A stretch of DNA of 38,643 nt from Chloroflexota bacterium (GCA_021783095.1 JAJXUG010000035.1:1-38643); one strand, 5' to 3'; positions 10,272-19,212 are shown, numbered from the stretch's first letter. Notes: generated by a model from the letters alone, not told the origin. Made by a program: numbers and translations.

Positions 10272-10302
10272 GCTCTGGTCGTCGTGACACCAGAGCTGTC
10301 AC
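10272..10302. promoter_or_regulatory. Overlapping palindromes before the DUF operon
   Basis: GCTCTGGT (10272-10279) is inverted at 10289-10296 with a 9-nt loop. GTGACA (10284-10289) is inverted as TGTCAC at 10297-10302. The two palindromes share bases and lie 35-65 bp before the first gene, the expected place for an operator or a leader hairpin. Confidence 0.4.
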
Positions 10303-10336
10303 GCTGTTGAGTAACCTGTGGCCGGAGGGAGGTGTC

Positions 10337-10654
10337 GTGGACGACTCGGCGGGACTCGAGCGCCGCTTCGATGCGGCGATGCTGGACATCTACCACGGCG
10401 CCGCGAGGCTCGGCTACCGCCCGACGCGCTTCCTCGAGATGGTTCAGACCTACGGCGGCGTCGAGACCGCGCACCGGCTGCTCGCCACCGAGAAGGTGCA
10501 GGACGGCTTGGGTGAGCTGTTCCTGCTGGGACGGCTCGACCTGACGATCGAGCACCACGTCCTGCTCCGGGAGTACGCGCCGCTCTTCAGCGACGAGGAA
10601 CGACGGACGGCGCGCGCACGCCTCGGGCAGGAACCGTCCGGAGGAACCTCGTGA
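10337..10654 (+). CDS. Conserved small hypothetical protein
   Basis: 105-aa protein from GTG at 10337, preceded 4 bp upstream by GAGGGAGG. An in-frame TTG at 10307 is possible but has no ribosome site. The sequence (LERRFDAAMLDIYHGAARLGYRPTRFLEMV, then GGVETAHRLL, then QDGLGELFLLGRLDLTIEHHVL, then FSDEERRTARARL) is a recurrent small protein I have seen in hypervariable bacterial loci. No function is known. It is compact, helical and soluble. The stop overlaps the next GTG (GTGA), so it is coupled to the nuclease-fold gene and may be its partner. Confidence 0.8.
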   Translation: MDDSAGLERRFDAAMLDIYHGAARLGYRPTRFLEMVQTYGGVETAHRLLATEKVQDGLGELFLLGRLDLTIEHHVLLREYAPLFSDEERRTARARLGQEPSGGTS

Positions 10655-11535
10655 CGGATCGGCCGGAGGACGTCGCCGTGGCTCCAGACGGCGTAGAGGC
10701 GCCAGCGCCGGATGGAGCGCCGTCAGTGGCGCAGCGTCACGCGCTGTCCGCCGAGTCGGCGCCTGCGCTGCTCGCCCTCTACGCGGCGATCGTCGAGGAG
10801 CTCCATGGGCGCGGCCTCGTCCGTAGCACCAACAACCCGGTCGGCGACTACGCCGAGTACCTGACAGCGCACGCGTTCGGCCTGTCCTTGGCGGGCAACT
10901 CGTCGATCGGGTACGACGCGGTCAGCGACGACGGCATCCGCTACCAGGTCAAGAGCCGGCGCCTGACGCCGCGCAACTCGTCGCGCCAGTTGAGCGCCAT
11001 CCGCGGCCTCGAGCCGGGGGCGGACCCGTTCGACATCCTCGTCGGAATCCTGTTCAGCGCGGACTTCGAGGTCCTCCGCGCTGCCCTCGTTCCGGTGGCG
11101 GTCGTGCGGCAGCTGGCGGTCAGGAACGACTACGTCAATGCCTGGCGCCTGATGCTCCGCGACTCGGTGTGGGCGATGCCCGGCGTCGAGGACGTCACTG
11201 ACCGCATCCGAGCGGCCGCCAACGCTGCACCGCCGCCCCGTCCCGTGCCGGCGCCCGGACGTCGATCACCAGGTGGAGCCCCTCGCCCACCGTCACCGGC
11301 AACGCCGGTTGGGCCGCGGCAGCTCATGCCGAAGGCCGACCCGCTGGAGGTCCGCGCGTACTTCGCCTCGACTGGCCTTAGTCGGCGGGAGCTCGGGGAG
11401 ATCGTGGGGACCGGGGTCGGCGTGATCGCGACCGTCCAGAACCCGAATGGCGACCGTTGGAGCACCGAGCGGTTCGAGCGAGCGCGAGCCCTGATCGACG
11501 CGGATCTCGCCGAACGCAAGAGGAGCCCAGGATGA
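10651..11535 (+). CDS. PD-(D/E)XK nuclease-fold protein (DUF6998-like) with C-terminal HTH-like domain
   Basis: 294 aa. Residues about 60-170 match the restriction-endonuclease-like pattern: NNPVGDYAEYLTAHAFGL, then GYDAVSDDGIRYQVKSRR, giving E69, D89 and Q99-V-K101 as the likely active site (ExD...QxK variant). A Pro-rich linker (about 195-225) leads to a C-terminal module of about 60 residues (SRRELGEIVGTGVGVIATVQ, then DRWSTERFERARALI) that resembles a helix-turn-helix. The start GTG has GGAGG a few bases upstream and overlaps the previous stop. A DNA-cleaving role is inferred from the fold; no partner methylase is adjacent except hsdM. Confidence 0.7.
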   Translation: MTDRPEDVAVAPDGVEAPAPDGAPSVAQRHALSAESAPALLALYAAIVEELHGRGLVRSTNNPVGDYAEYLTAHAFGLSLAGNSSIGYDAVSDDGIRYQVKSRRLTPRNSSRQLSAIRGLEPGADPFDILVGILFSADFEVLRAALVPVAVVRQLAVRNDYVNAWRLMLRDSVWAMPGVEDVTDRIRAAANAAPPPRPVPAPGRRSPGGAPRPPSPATPVGPRQLMPKADPLEVRAYFASTGLSRRELGEIVGTGVGVIATVQNPNGDRWSTERFERARALIDADLAERKRSPG

Positions 11536-11572
11536 ACCGTGACAGTCGCACCGTGAGCTTCGGAGGCGCCTC

Positions 11573-12658
11573 GTGACGCGGTGGTTCCTCAACGATGACG
11601 CGGGCTACATCGCCTGGCTGGAGGCGCACGACGATGGATACGTCCTGAACACATACGCCCACCTCGCGGCCGGCTACCTGGTCGTGCACCGGGCGAGCTG
11701 CCGGCTGATCAATCGCGAGCTCGCCGCCGGCAGGCGCTGGACGGCGCAGTACGGCAAGGCGTGCGCCGACTCGGCGGTTGAGCTACTCGCTTGGACGAAG
11801 GAGCGGACGTCCGGGACCCCCCACGGCTGCGGATCGTGCCGGCCGGATGTGCCCGAGGGGCCGGCATCGACCGGCGCCGCCGCCCATCGCTCTGGTGGTA
11901 GCCGGGCGATCAATCAGGCAGCGCAGGACCTCAAGCTCGGCGGCGACCCGATCACCGTCACCATCCGCCGCGTGGACAGTGGCCCGCCCCTCGTCATCCA
12001 TGGGGCGCAGTGGGTAGGGGAGCTGTTCTTCCGCCTCGACCGCAGCGCCGTCGGGCCGAAGTCCTACGACGCCCGGGCTGTGGCCTGCCCGAAGGACCGC
12101 TTCGAGCTGGCGGACCTGCGGGCGGTCAACGGGAGCATGGCCACCCGCATGCCCGAAAAGTGGTGGATCGGGCTGCTCGACGGCGTCCCGCGGCCCTGGC
12201 TGACCGCGATCGACCCCTCATGGCGACTCCTCGACCTCTCGGACGCCGAGTGGGAGGAGGGGCACGTAGCGGACCGCCTGGGAGCGGCGCTCGCCGAGAT
12301 GGTGGGCGATCACCGCGGGCTGTCCGTGGCGACCAAGCTCCTCCACCTCAAGCGACCGGCGCTGGTCCCCATCCTCGACAGCCTGGTCGTCGACCAGCTG
12401 GGCGGCCGCGGCACGAAGGCCACCAAGCTCATCGAGCACATGCGGAGCGAGGGCCGTGAGAACCTCGACGGGCTGCGAGCGATCCAGGACGGGCTCGCCA
12501 CGATCATCGGCGCCGACGGCCAGCCGATCCTGCAATCGCTCGTGCGCATCCTCGACGTGCTCCTCTGGGCGACCCACCCGGCTTCCGCCCTGTATCCGAT
12601 CCTCGGCCGCTGGCGGTCTGAGTTCCAGTACGCCGGCCCGGGGAGGCAGGCGACTTGA
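11573..12658 (+). CDS. DUF6308-family protein with extra N-terminal domain
   Basis: 361 aa. The C-terminal part (about 195-355; WRLLDLSDAEWEEGHVADRLGAAL, then HRGLSVATKLLHLKRPALVPILDS, then DQLGGRGTKA) matches the DUF6308 pattern as I know it. The N-terminal 85 residues (WFLNDDAGYIAWLEAHDDGYVLNTY, then YLVVHRASCRLIN) form a second recurrent module, ending in a Cys pair CGSC (about 84-87) that could bind metal. Function is unknown; the KLLHLKRP core resembles helix-hairpin-helix DNA-binding segments. GGAGG at 11562-11566 lies 6 bp before the GTG. The stop overlaps the next TTG (TTGA). Confidence 0.7.
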   Translation: MTRWFLNDDAGYIAWLEAHDDGYVLNTYAHLAAGYLVVHRASCRLINRELAAGRRWTAQYGKACADSAVELLAWTKERTSGTPHGCGSCRPDVPEGPASTGAAAHRSGGSRAINQAAQDLKLGGDPITVTIRRVDSGPPLVIHGAQWVGELFFRLDRSAVGPKSYDARAVACPKDRFELADLRAVNGSMATRMPEKWWIGLLDGVPRPWLTAIDPSWRLLDLSDAEWEEGHVADRLGAALAEMVGDHRGLSVATKLLHLKRPALVPILDSLVVDQLGGRGTKATKLIEHMRSEGRENLDGLRAIQDGLATIIGADGQPILQSLVRILDVLLWATHPASALYPILGRWRSEFQYAGPGRQAT

Positions 12659-13074
12659 GGATCTCGCGGGCGAGCCTCCACGTCCTCGCGGGCTACGCGG
12701 AGACCTTCACGCCCCACGGTCCGATCGGGCAATGGCAGGGCGGCGAGAAGAACGCCGCTGGGGCGATCCAGATGCCCTGGTACGAGTACCAGCCCGAGGT
12801 CGAGCGCTTCGAGGCTGACATGTACGCCGCCAAGCTCGTGCGGCCGGTCGACTGGATGCAGTGGGCCGGTACGCCCGAGGCGCAGCAGTTGATCTCGGAT
12901 CCCGCGGCCATCGCGGGCGCCTCGCACGGCGACCTGATCTACCTGCTGACCACGATCCTCCGGGGCGAGCGGTTCAGCGACGGCGAGATCGCCGGCGCCT
13001 ACGAGCGAGGGACGCTGCTCGCGATCGCGCAGCGGGCGCAGGCCCTGCTCGACGGCGGCCCGGGCAAGGCATGA
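12655..13074 (+). CDS. DUF6508-like protein
   Basis: 139 aa from TTG at 12655, with GGGGAGG about 8 bp upstream. The central part (GGEKNAAGAIQMPWYEYQPEVERFEADMYAAKLVRPVDWMQW) fits the DUF6508 family, whose function is unknown. The second half is helical (GASHGDLIYLLTTILRGERFSDGEIAGAYERGTLLAIAQRA). The TTGA overlap with the previous stop couples it to the DUF6308-like gene. Soluble; no signal peptide or membrane segment. Confidence 0.7.
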   Translation: MRISRASLHVLAGYAETFTPHGPIGQWQGGEKNAAGAIQMPWYEYQPEVERFEADMYAAKLVRPVDWMQWAGTPEAQQLISDPAAIAGASHGDLIYLLTTILRGERFSDGEIAGAYERGTLLAIAQRAQALLDGGPGKA

Positions 13075-13156
13075 CGCGCGCGCCGACGGCCGAGATAGTC
13101 CGGGCCTCGCCCAGCCAGCTCGTCGATGCCTGCGGAACGTGGGGGCCGGTCCCGCG

Positions 13157-14026
13157 ATGACCGAGCGCGGCGACCGCCCGTACATCGTCCAGTTCCCGCA
13201 CCCGGGCGCCGAGCACCGTCCTCACGGGGCAGACATGGACTGGAACCGCGGCGAGCATCGCCGCAAGTTCCTCAAGGCGACCGGCACCTACCTCGATGCC
13301 GGCAGCGCCCAGCGGGGACCGATCACGTTCTGGGGTGAGTGGGAGCCGCAGTCGCGGGTCGTCGCAGCGTACTCGCCCGGCCTCCAGGACGGGCCGCGCT
13401 GGCTCCACGAGCCCTGGTGGGAGGTCCCGCGCCACCGTCGCCTGCTCCAGAACACCGACCCCCTCGTCTTCGGCGACCGGTTCCGGTACAGCAACTGTCG
13501 CCAGACCGGGAGCGCCGCCCTCCGGCACCTCCCGCCCGGATCGCTCATCCTGTTCGGATCGGCCCTCCGCGGCGCGTTCGTCCTCGACACCGTGCTCGTC
13601 GTCGCCGACCATGGCGTCGACTACCGGCGCGGAGCGCCGGACCACCTTGACGTGCCCGATTGGGTGCGGTCGGTGGTGTTCGATCCCCTCTGCGCGACCG
13701 AGGACCGCGGCCACGAGGCGCTCCGGCTCTACGAGGGCGCCCGACGCGCCGACAATGCGAGTGCGCCGTTCAGCTTCGTGCCGTGCCGGCCGTACGCGCC
13801 AGGCGGCGGTGCCTTCGCCCGGCCCGTGATCGAGCTCGACCGTCGGTGGCTCACGCCGCGGCTAGCGATGGGGGCGAAGGCAACTGAGGCGACGCCCTAC
13901 CAGGTGAGAGCGGTGTGGGCCGCGGTCGTGGACCAAGTCGTTGCCGCCGAGCTAGGCCTGGGCGTCGAGCTCGACGTGCCACCGGGTGGACCGCCGAAAC
14001 CGCCTGCCAGGGAGGAGATCGGTTGA
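13157..14026 (+). CDS. Conserved hypothetical protein of a hypervariable locus
   Basis: 289 aa from ATG at 13157; GTG at 13139 would add six residues. Conserved-looking blocks are YIVQFPHPGAEH at the start, MDWNRGEHRRKFLKATGTYLDA, ITFWGEWEPQSRV, LLQNTDPLVFGDRFRYSNCRQ and LPPGSLILFGSALRGAFVLDTVLVV. I recognise this as a recurrent uncharacterised protein, without a named domain. The FGD...SNC and LDTV blocks look like catalytic or ligand-binding loops, but no fold can be assigned by eye. Soluble. An 82-bp gap separates it from the previous gene, and its stop overlaps the next TTG. Confidence 0.7.
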   Translation: MTERGDRPYIVQFPHPGAEHRPHGADMDWNRGEHRRKFLKATGTYLDAGSAQRGPITFWGEWEPQSRVVAAYSPGLQDGPRWLHEPWWEVPRHRRLLQNTDPLVFGDRFRYSNCRQTGSAALRHLPPGSLILFGSALRGAFVLDTVLVVADHGVDYRRGAPDHLDVPDWVRSVVFDPLCATEDRGHEALRLYEGARRADNASAPFSFVPCRPYAPGGGAFARPVIELDRRWLTPRLAMGAKATEATPYQVRAVWAAVVDQVVAAELGLGVELDVPPGGPPKPPAREEIG

Positions 14027-15015
14027 CCATCGAACGAGGCTCGGGCGTGGAGCCTAGTCCTGGGCTGCAGTTGCTCCTTGAGCGACTCTGGCGCCAGGAG
14101 ATCACCCACGAGCACGTGCTCGCGGAGTTGTTCAGCCACACAGACCTGGCGCGGGTCCTCGGCCTCTGGTCGGGCGAGTCCCGCCCGCGGCTGGTGATCG
14201 AGCCGGATCGCGGCATCTTCGATCTCGCACTGCTCGATGACGCCGGCTCGGCGGTCCTCTACCTCGAGCTCAAGTTCGCGGCCGCGTCGGGCTGGGACCA
14301 GCGGAGGCGCCAGCGAGCGTTTGCCGAGGCGGCAGGTGCGGGGCGCGCGTACATCCTGCTGGGCACGTCGTTCTTCGAGATCGACCGCGAGCCGGGCGTT
14401 CGCTATGTCGGCGTGCCCGAGCTCCTCGCTGGCCTCGCAACGACGGTTGCCGACGGCGCCCTCGGTGAGCTGCAGGCAGCCTATGCCGAGCGTGTCGAGA
14501 GGGACGCGGCCGTCTGGTCGGGCGAGCACGACCCGACGAGCGCGAGCCACGTGGCAATCCTTCGCCTTTACCAGGCGATCGCCGACGCCTGGCCAGTCGA
14601 CGTCCACCCGTACCGGGCGACGAACCCGGGCGGTCCCGACTGGATCCTCAATGGCGACGCCTGGACCACGCTGCCGCTGACCGGCTGGGAGCATGCCCGC
14701 TTCTACTGGGAGATCGCCGGTGGTCGCGTGCGATTCAAGGTGCATTGGGACGGCCCCGAGGGCGATCGACGCCGTGCTCGCGACACGTACGAACGGGCGA
14801 TCCTCGAGGCTGGGCGCGCGGTCGGGGTCCAGGTCGAGCGAACTCGGCGGGTAAGCGGCCGCTACATGAGCGCGGCGCAGCTCCCGTACGTGGTCCGCGA
14901 TTACGTTGTCGTCGACGGCGCGGTCTCATCCGAACGGGCGCGGTGCCTATACGACGAGGCGACCACGATCTTCCAGGCAGCGCTCGAGCGGGTGCCGCCG
15001 CTGGTCGTGACCTAG
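14023..15015 (+). CDS. PD-(D/E)XK nuclease-family protein
   Basis: 330 aa. The start is TTG at 14023, supported by AGGGAGGAG at 14009-14017 five bases upstream; it overlaps the previous stop (TTGA). The N-terminal half has the nuclease core IEPDRGIFDLALLDDAGSAV...LYLELKF, with D67 and E82-L-K84, the standard metal-binding triad, followed by the Q/R helix (WDQRRRQRAFAEAAG). The C-terminal half (about 165-330; WEHARFYWEIAGGRVRFKVHWDG and the rest) is a separate domain, perhaps a recognition module, not recognised. It closes the six-gene run and is the second nuclease-fold protein in it. Confidence 0.7.
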   Translation: MTIERGSGVEPSPGLQLLLERLWRQEITHEHVLAELFSHTDLARVLGLWSGESRPRLVIEPDRGIFDLALLDDAGSAVLYLELKFAAASGWDQRRRQRAFAEAAGAGRAYILLGTSFFEIDREPGVRYVGVPELLAGLATTVADGALGELQAAYAERVERDAAVWSGEHDPTSASHVAILRLYQAIADAWPVDVHPYRATNPGGPDWILNGDAWTTLPLTGWEHARFYWEIAGGRVRFKVHWDGPEGDRRRARDTYERAILEAGRAVGVQVERTRRVSGRYMSAAQLPYVVRDYVVVDGAVSSERARCLYDEATTIFQAALERVPPLVVT

Positions 15016-15198
15016 ACGCGACCGTGGGGCCGCCCGAGCTGCTGACGGCGGGGGCCGTGCGCGACGTTGCGTGATCCATCGAGCAGCGTGGCCCGCTTGG
15101 CCGAGAGGACCATCTACCCATAGCCGGCTCGCTCCTTTCAGGGCCAACCTTGCGGGTGCGTCCCACACAAGAAGCCGTGAGATGCAGGGGGCAGCCCG

Positions 15199-15687
15199 AT
15201 GACCGAGACGGCGGTTCCGGATACGACCGAGGCCTGGCGAATGCGCGGCGAGGAAGACGCGCCCGTTGCCATGCGGGCGATCGCCCGCTCCATGTTCCAG
15301 TACGGGAAGGGAACGCCCGGCTACGCGTGCGCCTCTGCGATCATCGAGGCCTACGCTCGCGACCTGAAGCGCGTTGGGCCGGCCGCCGTCCAGGTGACGC
15401 ACTCTGAGCAGCGCCTCCGGCTCCTCACCCAGTTGATGAGTGACGCGAACCAGGACGAGTGGATGCAGGCGTTCCTTCGAGCCCCGGAGTCCTACATGTC
15501 GGACTACTCGGTCGGCTTCCTGAACGCCCTCAACAACGAGGTGGCGAACTGGGCCGCCAGCCCATGGAAGCCCGGGACGCACCCCGACCTCGTTGCGGAG
15601 GAGGAGAAGTGGAACCTGGCCCTGCGCATGGGCGACCTCCTGCTGGCGAGGCCGAAGTCGGGGTGGAAGCGGCTTCTCGGCAACTAG
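15199..15687 (+). CDS. Hypothetical helical protein, first gene of the beta-helix cluster
   Basis: 162 aa from ATG at 15199, with AGGGGG about 8 bp upstream. Mostly helical, soluble, with two Trp-rich stretches (ANQDEWMQAF; NWAASPWKPGTHPDL). No family recognised. It follows a 183-bp gap without an obvious gene and begins a co-directional run to 20760, so a promoter probably lies in the gap. Confidence 0.6.
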   Translation: MTETAVPDTTEAWRMRGEEDAPVAMRAIARSMFQYGKGTPGYACASAIIEAYARDLKRVGPAAVQVTHSEQRLRLLTQLMSDANQDEWMQAFLRAPESYMSDYSVGFLNALNNEVANWAASPWKPGTHPDLVAEEEKWNLALRMGDLLLARPKSGWKRLLGN

Positions 15688-15748
15688 TGTCTCGAGTCCG
15701 ATCGTCGCGGACGGCTGCGGAAGCATTGTTCTTGCGGAGGTTCCTGGA

Positions 15749-16240
15749 GTGTCCAACAGTCAAGCGGTGGACTGGATCCATCGACTCTTCACCGAGAGAT
15801 GCGACGGGGACCGCGATGCACTGCTGGCCGCGACCGCCATCGGCATCGCCATCGAGAACCAGGTTGGGCCGGCCACGACTGCCGCCCGGCGACTCGCCGA
15901 GACGGCGAACGACGCCCGCCAGCGGCCTGCGGCGATCTGGGTCGCGGAATGTCGAGCCCTGTCGCTGGCCCAGCACGTGAAGTACTGGGTCTTCCTGCAC
16001 CAGATGTACGCGTCGAACCCCGCGATCCAGGAGGAGATGGACGAGTACCTCCGCCGGTTCGGACTCGGCCTCCTCGACCAGCTCGAGGCGCAGCGGGACG
16101 CGCGCTTCACGCCGAGCGATGCCGCGGACGACGTGATCGCATGGGGGCACGCCCTCGGCGTGTTCGCGAATGTGTGGATCGAGGGCGAGAGCCGTGGCCA
16201 TTCCGAGGCGGAGCGGATGGAAGCCCTGTGGATGATCTGA
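15749..16240 (+). CDS. Hypothetical helical protein
   Basis: 163 aa. The start is GTG at 15749, with GGAGG at 15736-15740 eight bases upstream; the open frame continues further 5' but overlaps the preceding gene in another frame. It is all-helical (VDWIHRLFTERCDGDRDALLAATAIGIAIE; LAQHVKYWVFLHQMYASNPAIQEEMDEYLRRFG). No family recognised. It is 61 bp after the previous gene and 14 bp before the beta-helix gene, so the three are probably co-transcribed. Confidence 0.6.
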   Translation: MSNSQAVDWIHRLFTERCDGDRDALLAATAIGIAIENQVGPATTAARRLAETANDARQRPAAIWVAECRALSLAQHVKYWVFLHQMYASNPAIQEEMDEYLRRFGLGLLDQLEAQRDARFTPSDAADDVIAWGHALGVFANVWIEGESRGHSEAERMEALWMI

Positions 16241-16254
16241 GCTAGGAGGCAGGG

Positions 16255-19212
16255 GTGGTCGGACGCGACGCTACGCTAGAAGACGTCCTCGCCGGGCTTG
16301 AGTCGGCCGGCGTGACGGTGGTGCCCGGGACGAAGTCGCTCGTCGCGCAGCGCAACGGGGTCGAGGTCTTCACATTCTCGTTCGACCCTCCCCACGCCCA
16401 GTGGGCCGAGCCGGCTCTCGAGGCGTTCCTGCGGGCGGTCCTCGAGTACGGGGAGAACGCGCACTCGCTCCAGCAGAACCGAGGCCCCTCGACCTTCGGG
16501 CTCAGGGCAAGCCTCCGCGATGGCCTGGACCTCTCGCCGCTCCTGGACATGGCTCGGACCGCGCGAGTCACTGTCCGCGAGAGCAAGCACCTCACCGTCA
16601 AGGACTTCTTCTTCCGCCACCCCGCCTTCGGGGAGTTCGCGCAGCTCAACGTTCTGCGCGGGCAGTCCCACGTGGTGGATGTCACCTTCTCCACCCCCCA
16701 GGACTACCTCGCGATCACCTACTCGCTGAGCATCACCGATGTGTGCCGGCAGGCCGAGGCGGCGATGCCACACACCGCTCCCGTGCAGCAGTCCCCCAAA
16801 CGCGCTCGGGACGTGATGGACCAGTTCGCCGACCGTCCGCTGCCGAAGACGCAGGAGGAGGCCGACGCCCTGATGGCCGACGTCTTCTCCGCGGCACTTG
16901 GTCGACGGGTCGAACGTCGGCCGGTCGATCCCGGACAGACTCCCCGCTCCTCGCGGCAGCTCATGGTGAGCGCAGACGGCAGTGTCGTCGGGTTCGTCTC
17001 AATCAGAGCAGCGCTAGAAGAAGCGGCTGACGGCGACGAGATCCTCGTCCGGCCGGGGGACTATCGGGAGACATTGGCCATCGACAAGGCGGTGACGATC
17101 CGCGGCGACGGGCCTCGAGATCGGATCGCAGTGCACCCGGGTTCGAGTGACGAGCCTGCCATCTCGATCACAGCGAACTCCCCCCGGATCATTGGTCTGA
17201 CGATAAGCGGAATGGGCCTCGCCGCCCGCGAGGGCAAGGCGCCCGTCGAGCTCGTCCGGGTGTCCGGGGGGGCTCCGTCCCTTCTGGACCTCGACGTTGT
17301 GGGCGGTGAGGTCTGCGTCGCCGTATTCGGTCCCGAGACCGCGGGGACGATTCGCTCGTGCACGGTTCACGAGGCGGAGAGCGCCGGCATCGTGGTCACG
17401 CTTGGCGCGACCCCGCGGGTCGAGGAGAACGACGTCTGGGGCAACGCCCGGTACAGCGTGCTCGACGCCATACGGCAGTCGGCGCAGGCATTCGCGCTGC
17501 ACCGATCGGGCCAACCCGCTCGTCCGGCCAACGAGATCTGGGGCGACGCCGAGGGCGGCATCTGGATCTACGGCGGCGGCACCGACCCTCAGGTCCACGC
17601 CAACCGCGTCCACGACGGCAAGCGAGGCGGGATCTCCGTAGGGGGCGGGTCCTCGGCGCAGTTGGAGGGCAACGAGGTCTGGGGCAACGTTGGCCCAGGC
17701 ATCATCGTCGCCGAGTCGGGGAGCAACCCATCCGTCGTGGCCAATCGGGTCCACGACGGCGAGAGTGCTGGCATCTATGTAAAGGACGGCGCTTCGCCAC
17801 GAATCGAGGGGAACGAGGTCTGGGGCAACGCAGGCGAAGGGATCGGGATTGACGGCGACGGGACGAGCCCGCTGGTCCGCGCCAATAAGGTCCACGAGGG
17901 CCAGGGGAGCGGCATCGCGGTGGAGGACGGCGCCTCGCCCCGCATTGTGGAGAACGACCTTTGGGGCAACGCAGGCGCGGGCGTCGGAATCACCGGCGAA
18001 GGAACAGACCCGATCGTCAGAGCTAACCGGGTCCACGACGGCCTGGGCAACGGCATCACCGTCGAGGACGGCGCATCGCCCAGCATCGAGGAGAACGAGG
18101 TCTGGGGTAACGCGGAGTCCGGGATCTTGGTCCGTTTCGACGGGACGGAGCCAACGATCACGCACAACCGACTCTATGACAACGGGGGCGATGACATCAG
18201 CGTCGTGGACGGCGCCAAGCCGACATCGTCCGGGAACATCACAGGACGGCCGTCGGGGGAGCGGACCGGGCAAGGCAGCGGCCAGGGAGACATCACGGGT
18301 CGAACGTACGCCGAGGTGATCGCGAGTGTGAAGGGCGGTCTGACCGGCGACTTCAGGCACGACGGCGCCCTCATCACGTCAGTCGCCCAGTCCTGCGGAG
18401 ACCATCCCCAGGCGAAGGAGATCCGCCGGGAGCTCGGGCGGATGCTCCACGCCATCGCGCCCGACGACGTCAAGGCCGAGTTCGACAAGGTCGTCGATGA
18501 CTTCGAGGGTGGCTTCGAGCCGGGCCTCGCCGACGCGAGGGCACGCATCTCGGCCGGCGATCTCGCAGCGGCGCGCGCGACGCTCGAGGAGCTGATCAGC
18601 CGATACGGGAGCGGCACCGGGCTCTTCAGAGACGACAACCTCACCGCGTACCGCCACTTCGCCAACGACTTCGAGGCGGCGCTGTACGTGCACCTGTACC
18701 CGTCCACCAAGCACCTGCGCAAGCTGCCGCAGGACCGGGCAACGCTCTACTCGCTCTACGGCGCCCTGCTGATCGACCTCAGAGACCTCCACGCCGCCGA
18801 GGCGGCGTTCGGGGAGGCGCTGCTGGTCAACCCGGTCAGCACGTATGCGCTCTTCGAGCTGGGTGAGGTCATGAAGCTCTCGGGCCGGCTGGAGGAGTTG
18901 CGGGCGCTGACGCTTCGCGCGTTGGGAGTGGCCTACACCGGCGCGGACCTCGGGCGTGCCTACCGGAACCTTGGTTACCTGGCCGTTGAGGACGAGGCCT
19001 ACGAGCTCGCCGTGGCCTGCTACTGCATGAGCCTCGGATTCGATTCCGAGCGCGCGCAGGCCGCCCAGTCAGAGCTCTTCTACATCCAGCAGGTCTCGGG
19101 GAAGACGCTTGCTCTTCCGGACCCGGCGACGGCCGAGGCCATCCTCGCCAGGAACGGGATCCAGGCCGGACCGAGCCAGGTGGTGACGCAACTCATGGAG
19201 GCAGCCTCGTGA
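16255..19212 (+). CDS. Large cytosolic beta-helix/TPR-like protein
   Basis: 985 aa from GTG at 16255, with AGGAGG at 16244-16249. There are three parts. Residues 1-235 form an unknown alpha/beta domain that opens VGRDATLEDVLAGLESAGV. Residues about 237-660 are a right-handed parallel beta-helix: it opens with the classic VSIRAALEEAADGDEILVRPGDY entry and continues with alternating VWGN and VHDG coils. Five of these coil pairs repeat with an exact 47-residue period from residue 426. Residues about 690-985 are helical and TPR-like (LYSLYGALLIDLRDLHAAEAAFGEALLVNPVSTYALFELGE; LGRAYRNLGYLAVEDEAYELAVACY). No signal peptide or TM segment, unlike secreted pectate-lyase-type helices. Beta-helices can be enzymes or binding scaffolds; the role here is unknown. 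Confidence 0.85.
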   Translation: MVGRDATLEDVLAGLESAGVTVVPGTKSLVAQRNGVEVFTFSFDPPHAQWAEPALEAFLRAVLEYGENAHSLQQNRGPSTFGLRASLRDGLDLSPLLDMARTARVTVRESKHLTVKDFFFRHPAFGEFAQLNVLRGQSHVVDVTFSTPQDYLAITYSLSITDVCRQAEAAMPHTAPVQQSPKRARDVMDQFADRPLPKTQEEADALMADVFSAALGRRVERRPVDPGQTPRSSRQLMVSADGSVVGFVSIRAALEEAADGDEILVRPGDYRETLAIDKAVTIRGDGPRDRIAVHPGSSDEPAISITANSPRIIGLTISGMGLAAREGKAPVELVRVSGGAPSLLDLDVVGGEVCVAVFGPETAGTIRSCTVHEAESAGIVVTLGATPRVEENDVWGNARYSVLDAIRQSAQAFALHRSGQPARPANEIWGDAEGGIWIYGGGTDPQVHANRVHDGKRGGISVGGGSSAQLEGNEVWGNVGPGIIVAESGSNPSVVANRVHDGESAGIYVKDGASPRIEGNEVWGNAGEGIGIDGDGTSPLVRANKVHEGQGSGIAVEDGASPRIVENDLWGNAGAGVGITGEGTDPIVRANRVHDGLGNGITVEDGASPSIEENEVWGNAESGILVRFDGTEPTITHNRLYDNGGDDISVVDGAKPTSSGNITGRPSGERTGQGSGQGDITGRTYAEVIASVKGGLTGDFRHDGALITSVAQSCGDHPQAKEIRRELGRMLHAIAPDDVKAEFDKVVDDFEGGFEPGLADARARISAGDLAAARATLEELISRYGSGTGLFRDDNLTAYRHFANDFEAALYVHLYPSTKHLRKLPQDRATLYSLYGALLIDLRDLHAAEAAFGEALLVNPVSTYALFELGEVMKLSGRLEELRALTLRALGVAYTGADLGRAYRNLGYLAVEDEAYELAVACYCMSLGFDSERAQAAQSELFYIQQVSGKTLALPDPATAEAILARNGIQAGPSQVVTQLMEAAS
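17530..18234 (+). repeat. Five exact-period 141-bp coding repeats (beta-helix coils)
   Basis: Asn codons that open the NE-x-WG motif lie at 17530, 17671, 17812, 17953 and 18094, exactly 141 bp apart. Each 47-residue unit holds two coils, one with V/IWGNAG and one with NRVHDG...GI.VEDGASP. Units 2-5 are the closest, which suggests recent tandem duplication inside the gene. Confidence 0.85.

Noticed and set aside
17530-18234. Regular repeats considered as a CRISPR array
   Set aside because: The period is 141 bp, in frame, with similarity along the whole unit and no constant-repeat/variable-spacer pattern; it is protein-coding.
17014-18360. 448-aa antisense frame across the beta-helix repeats
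   Set aside because: Its periodicity mirrors the plus-strand repeats; it has no independent start signal and poor composition.
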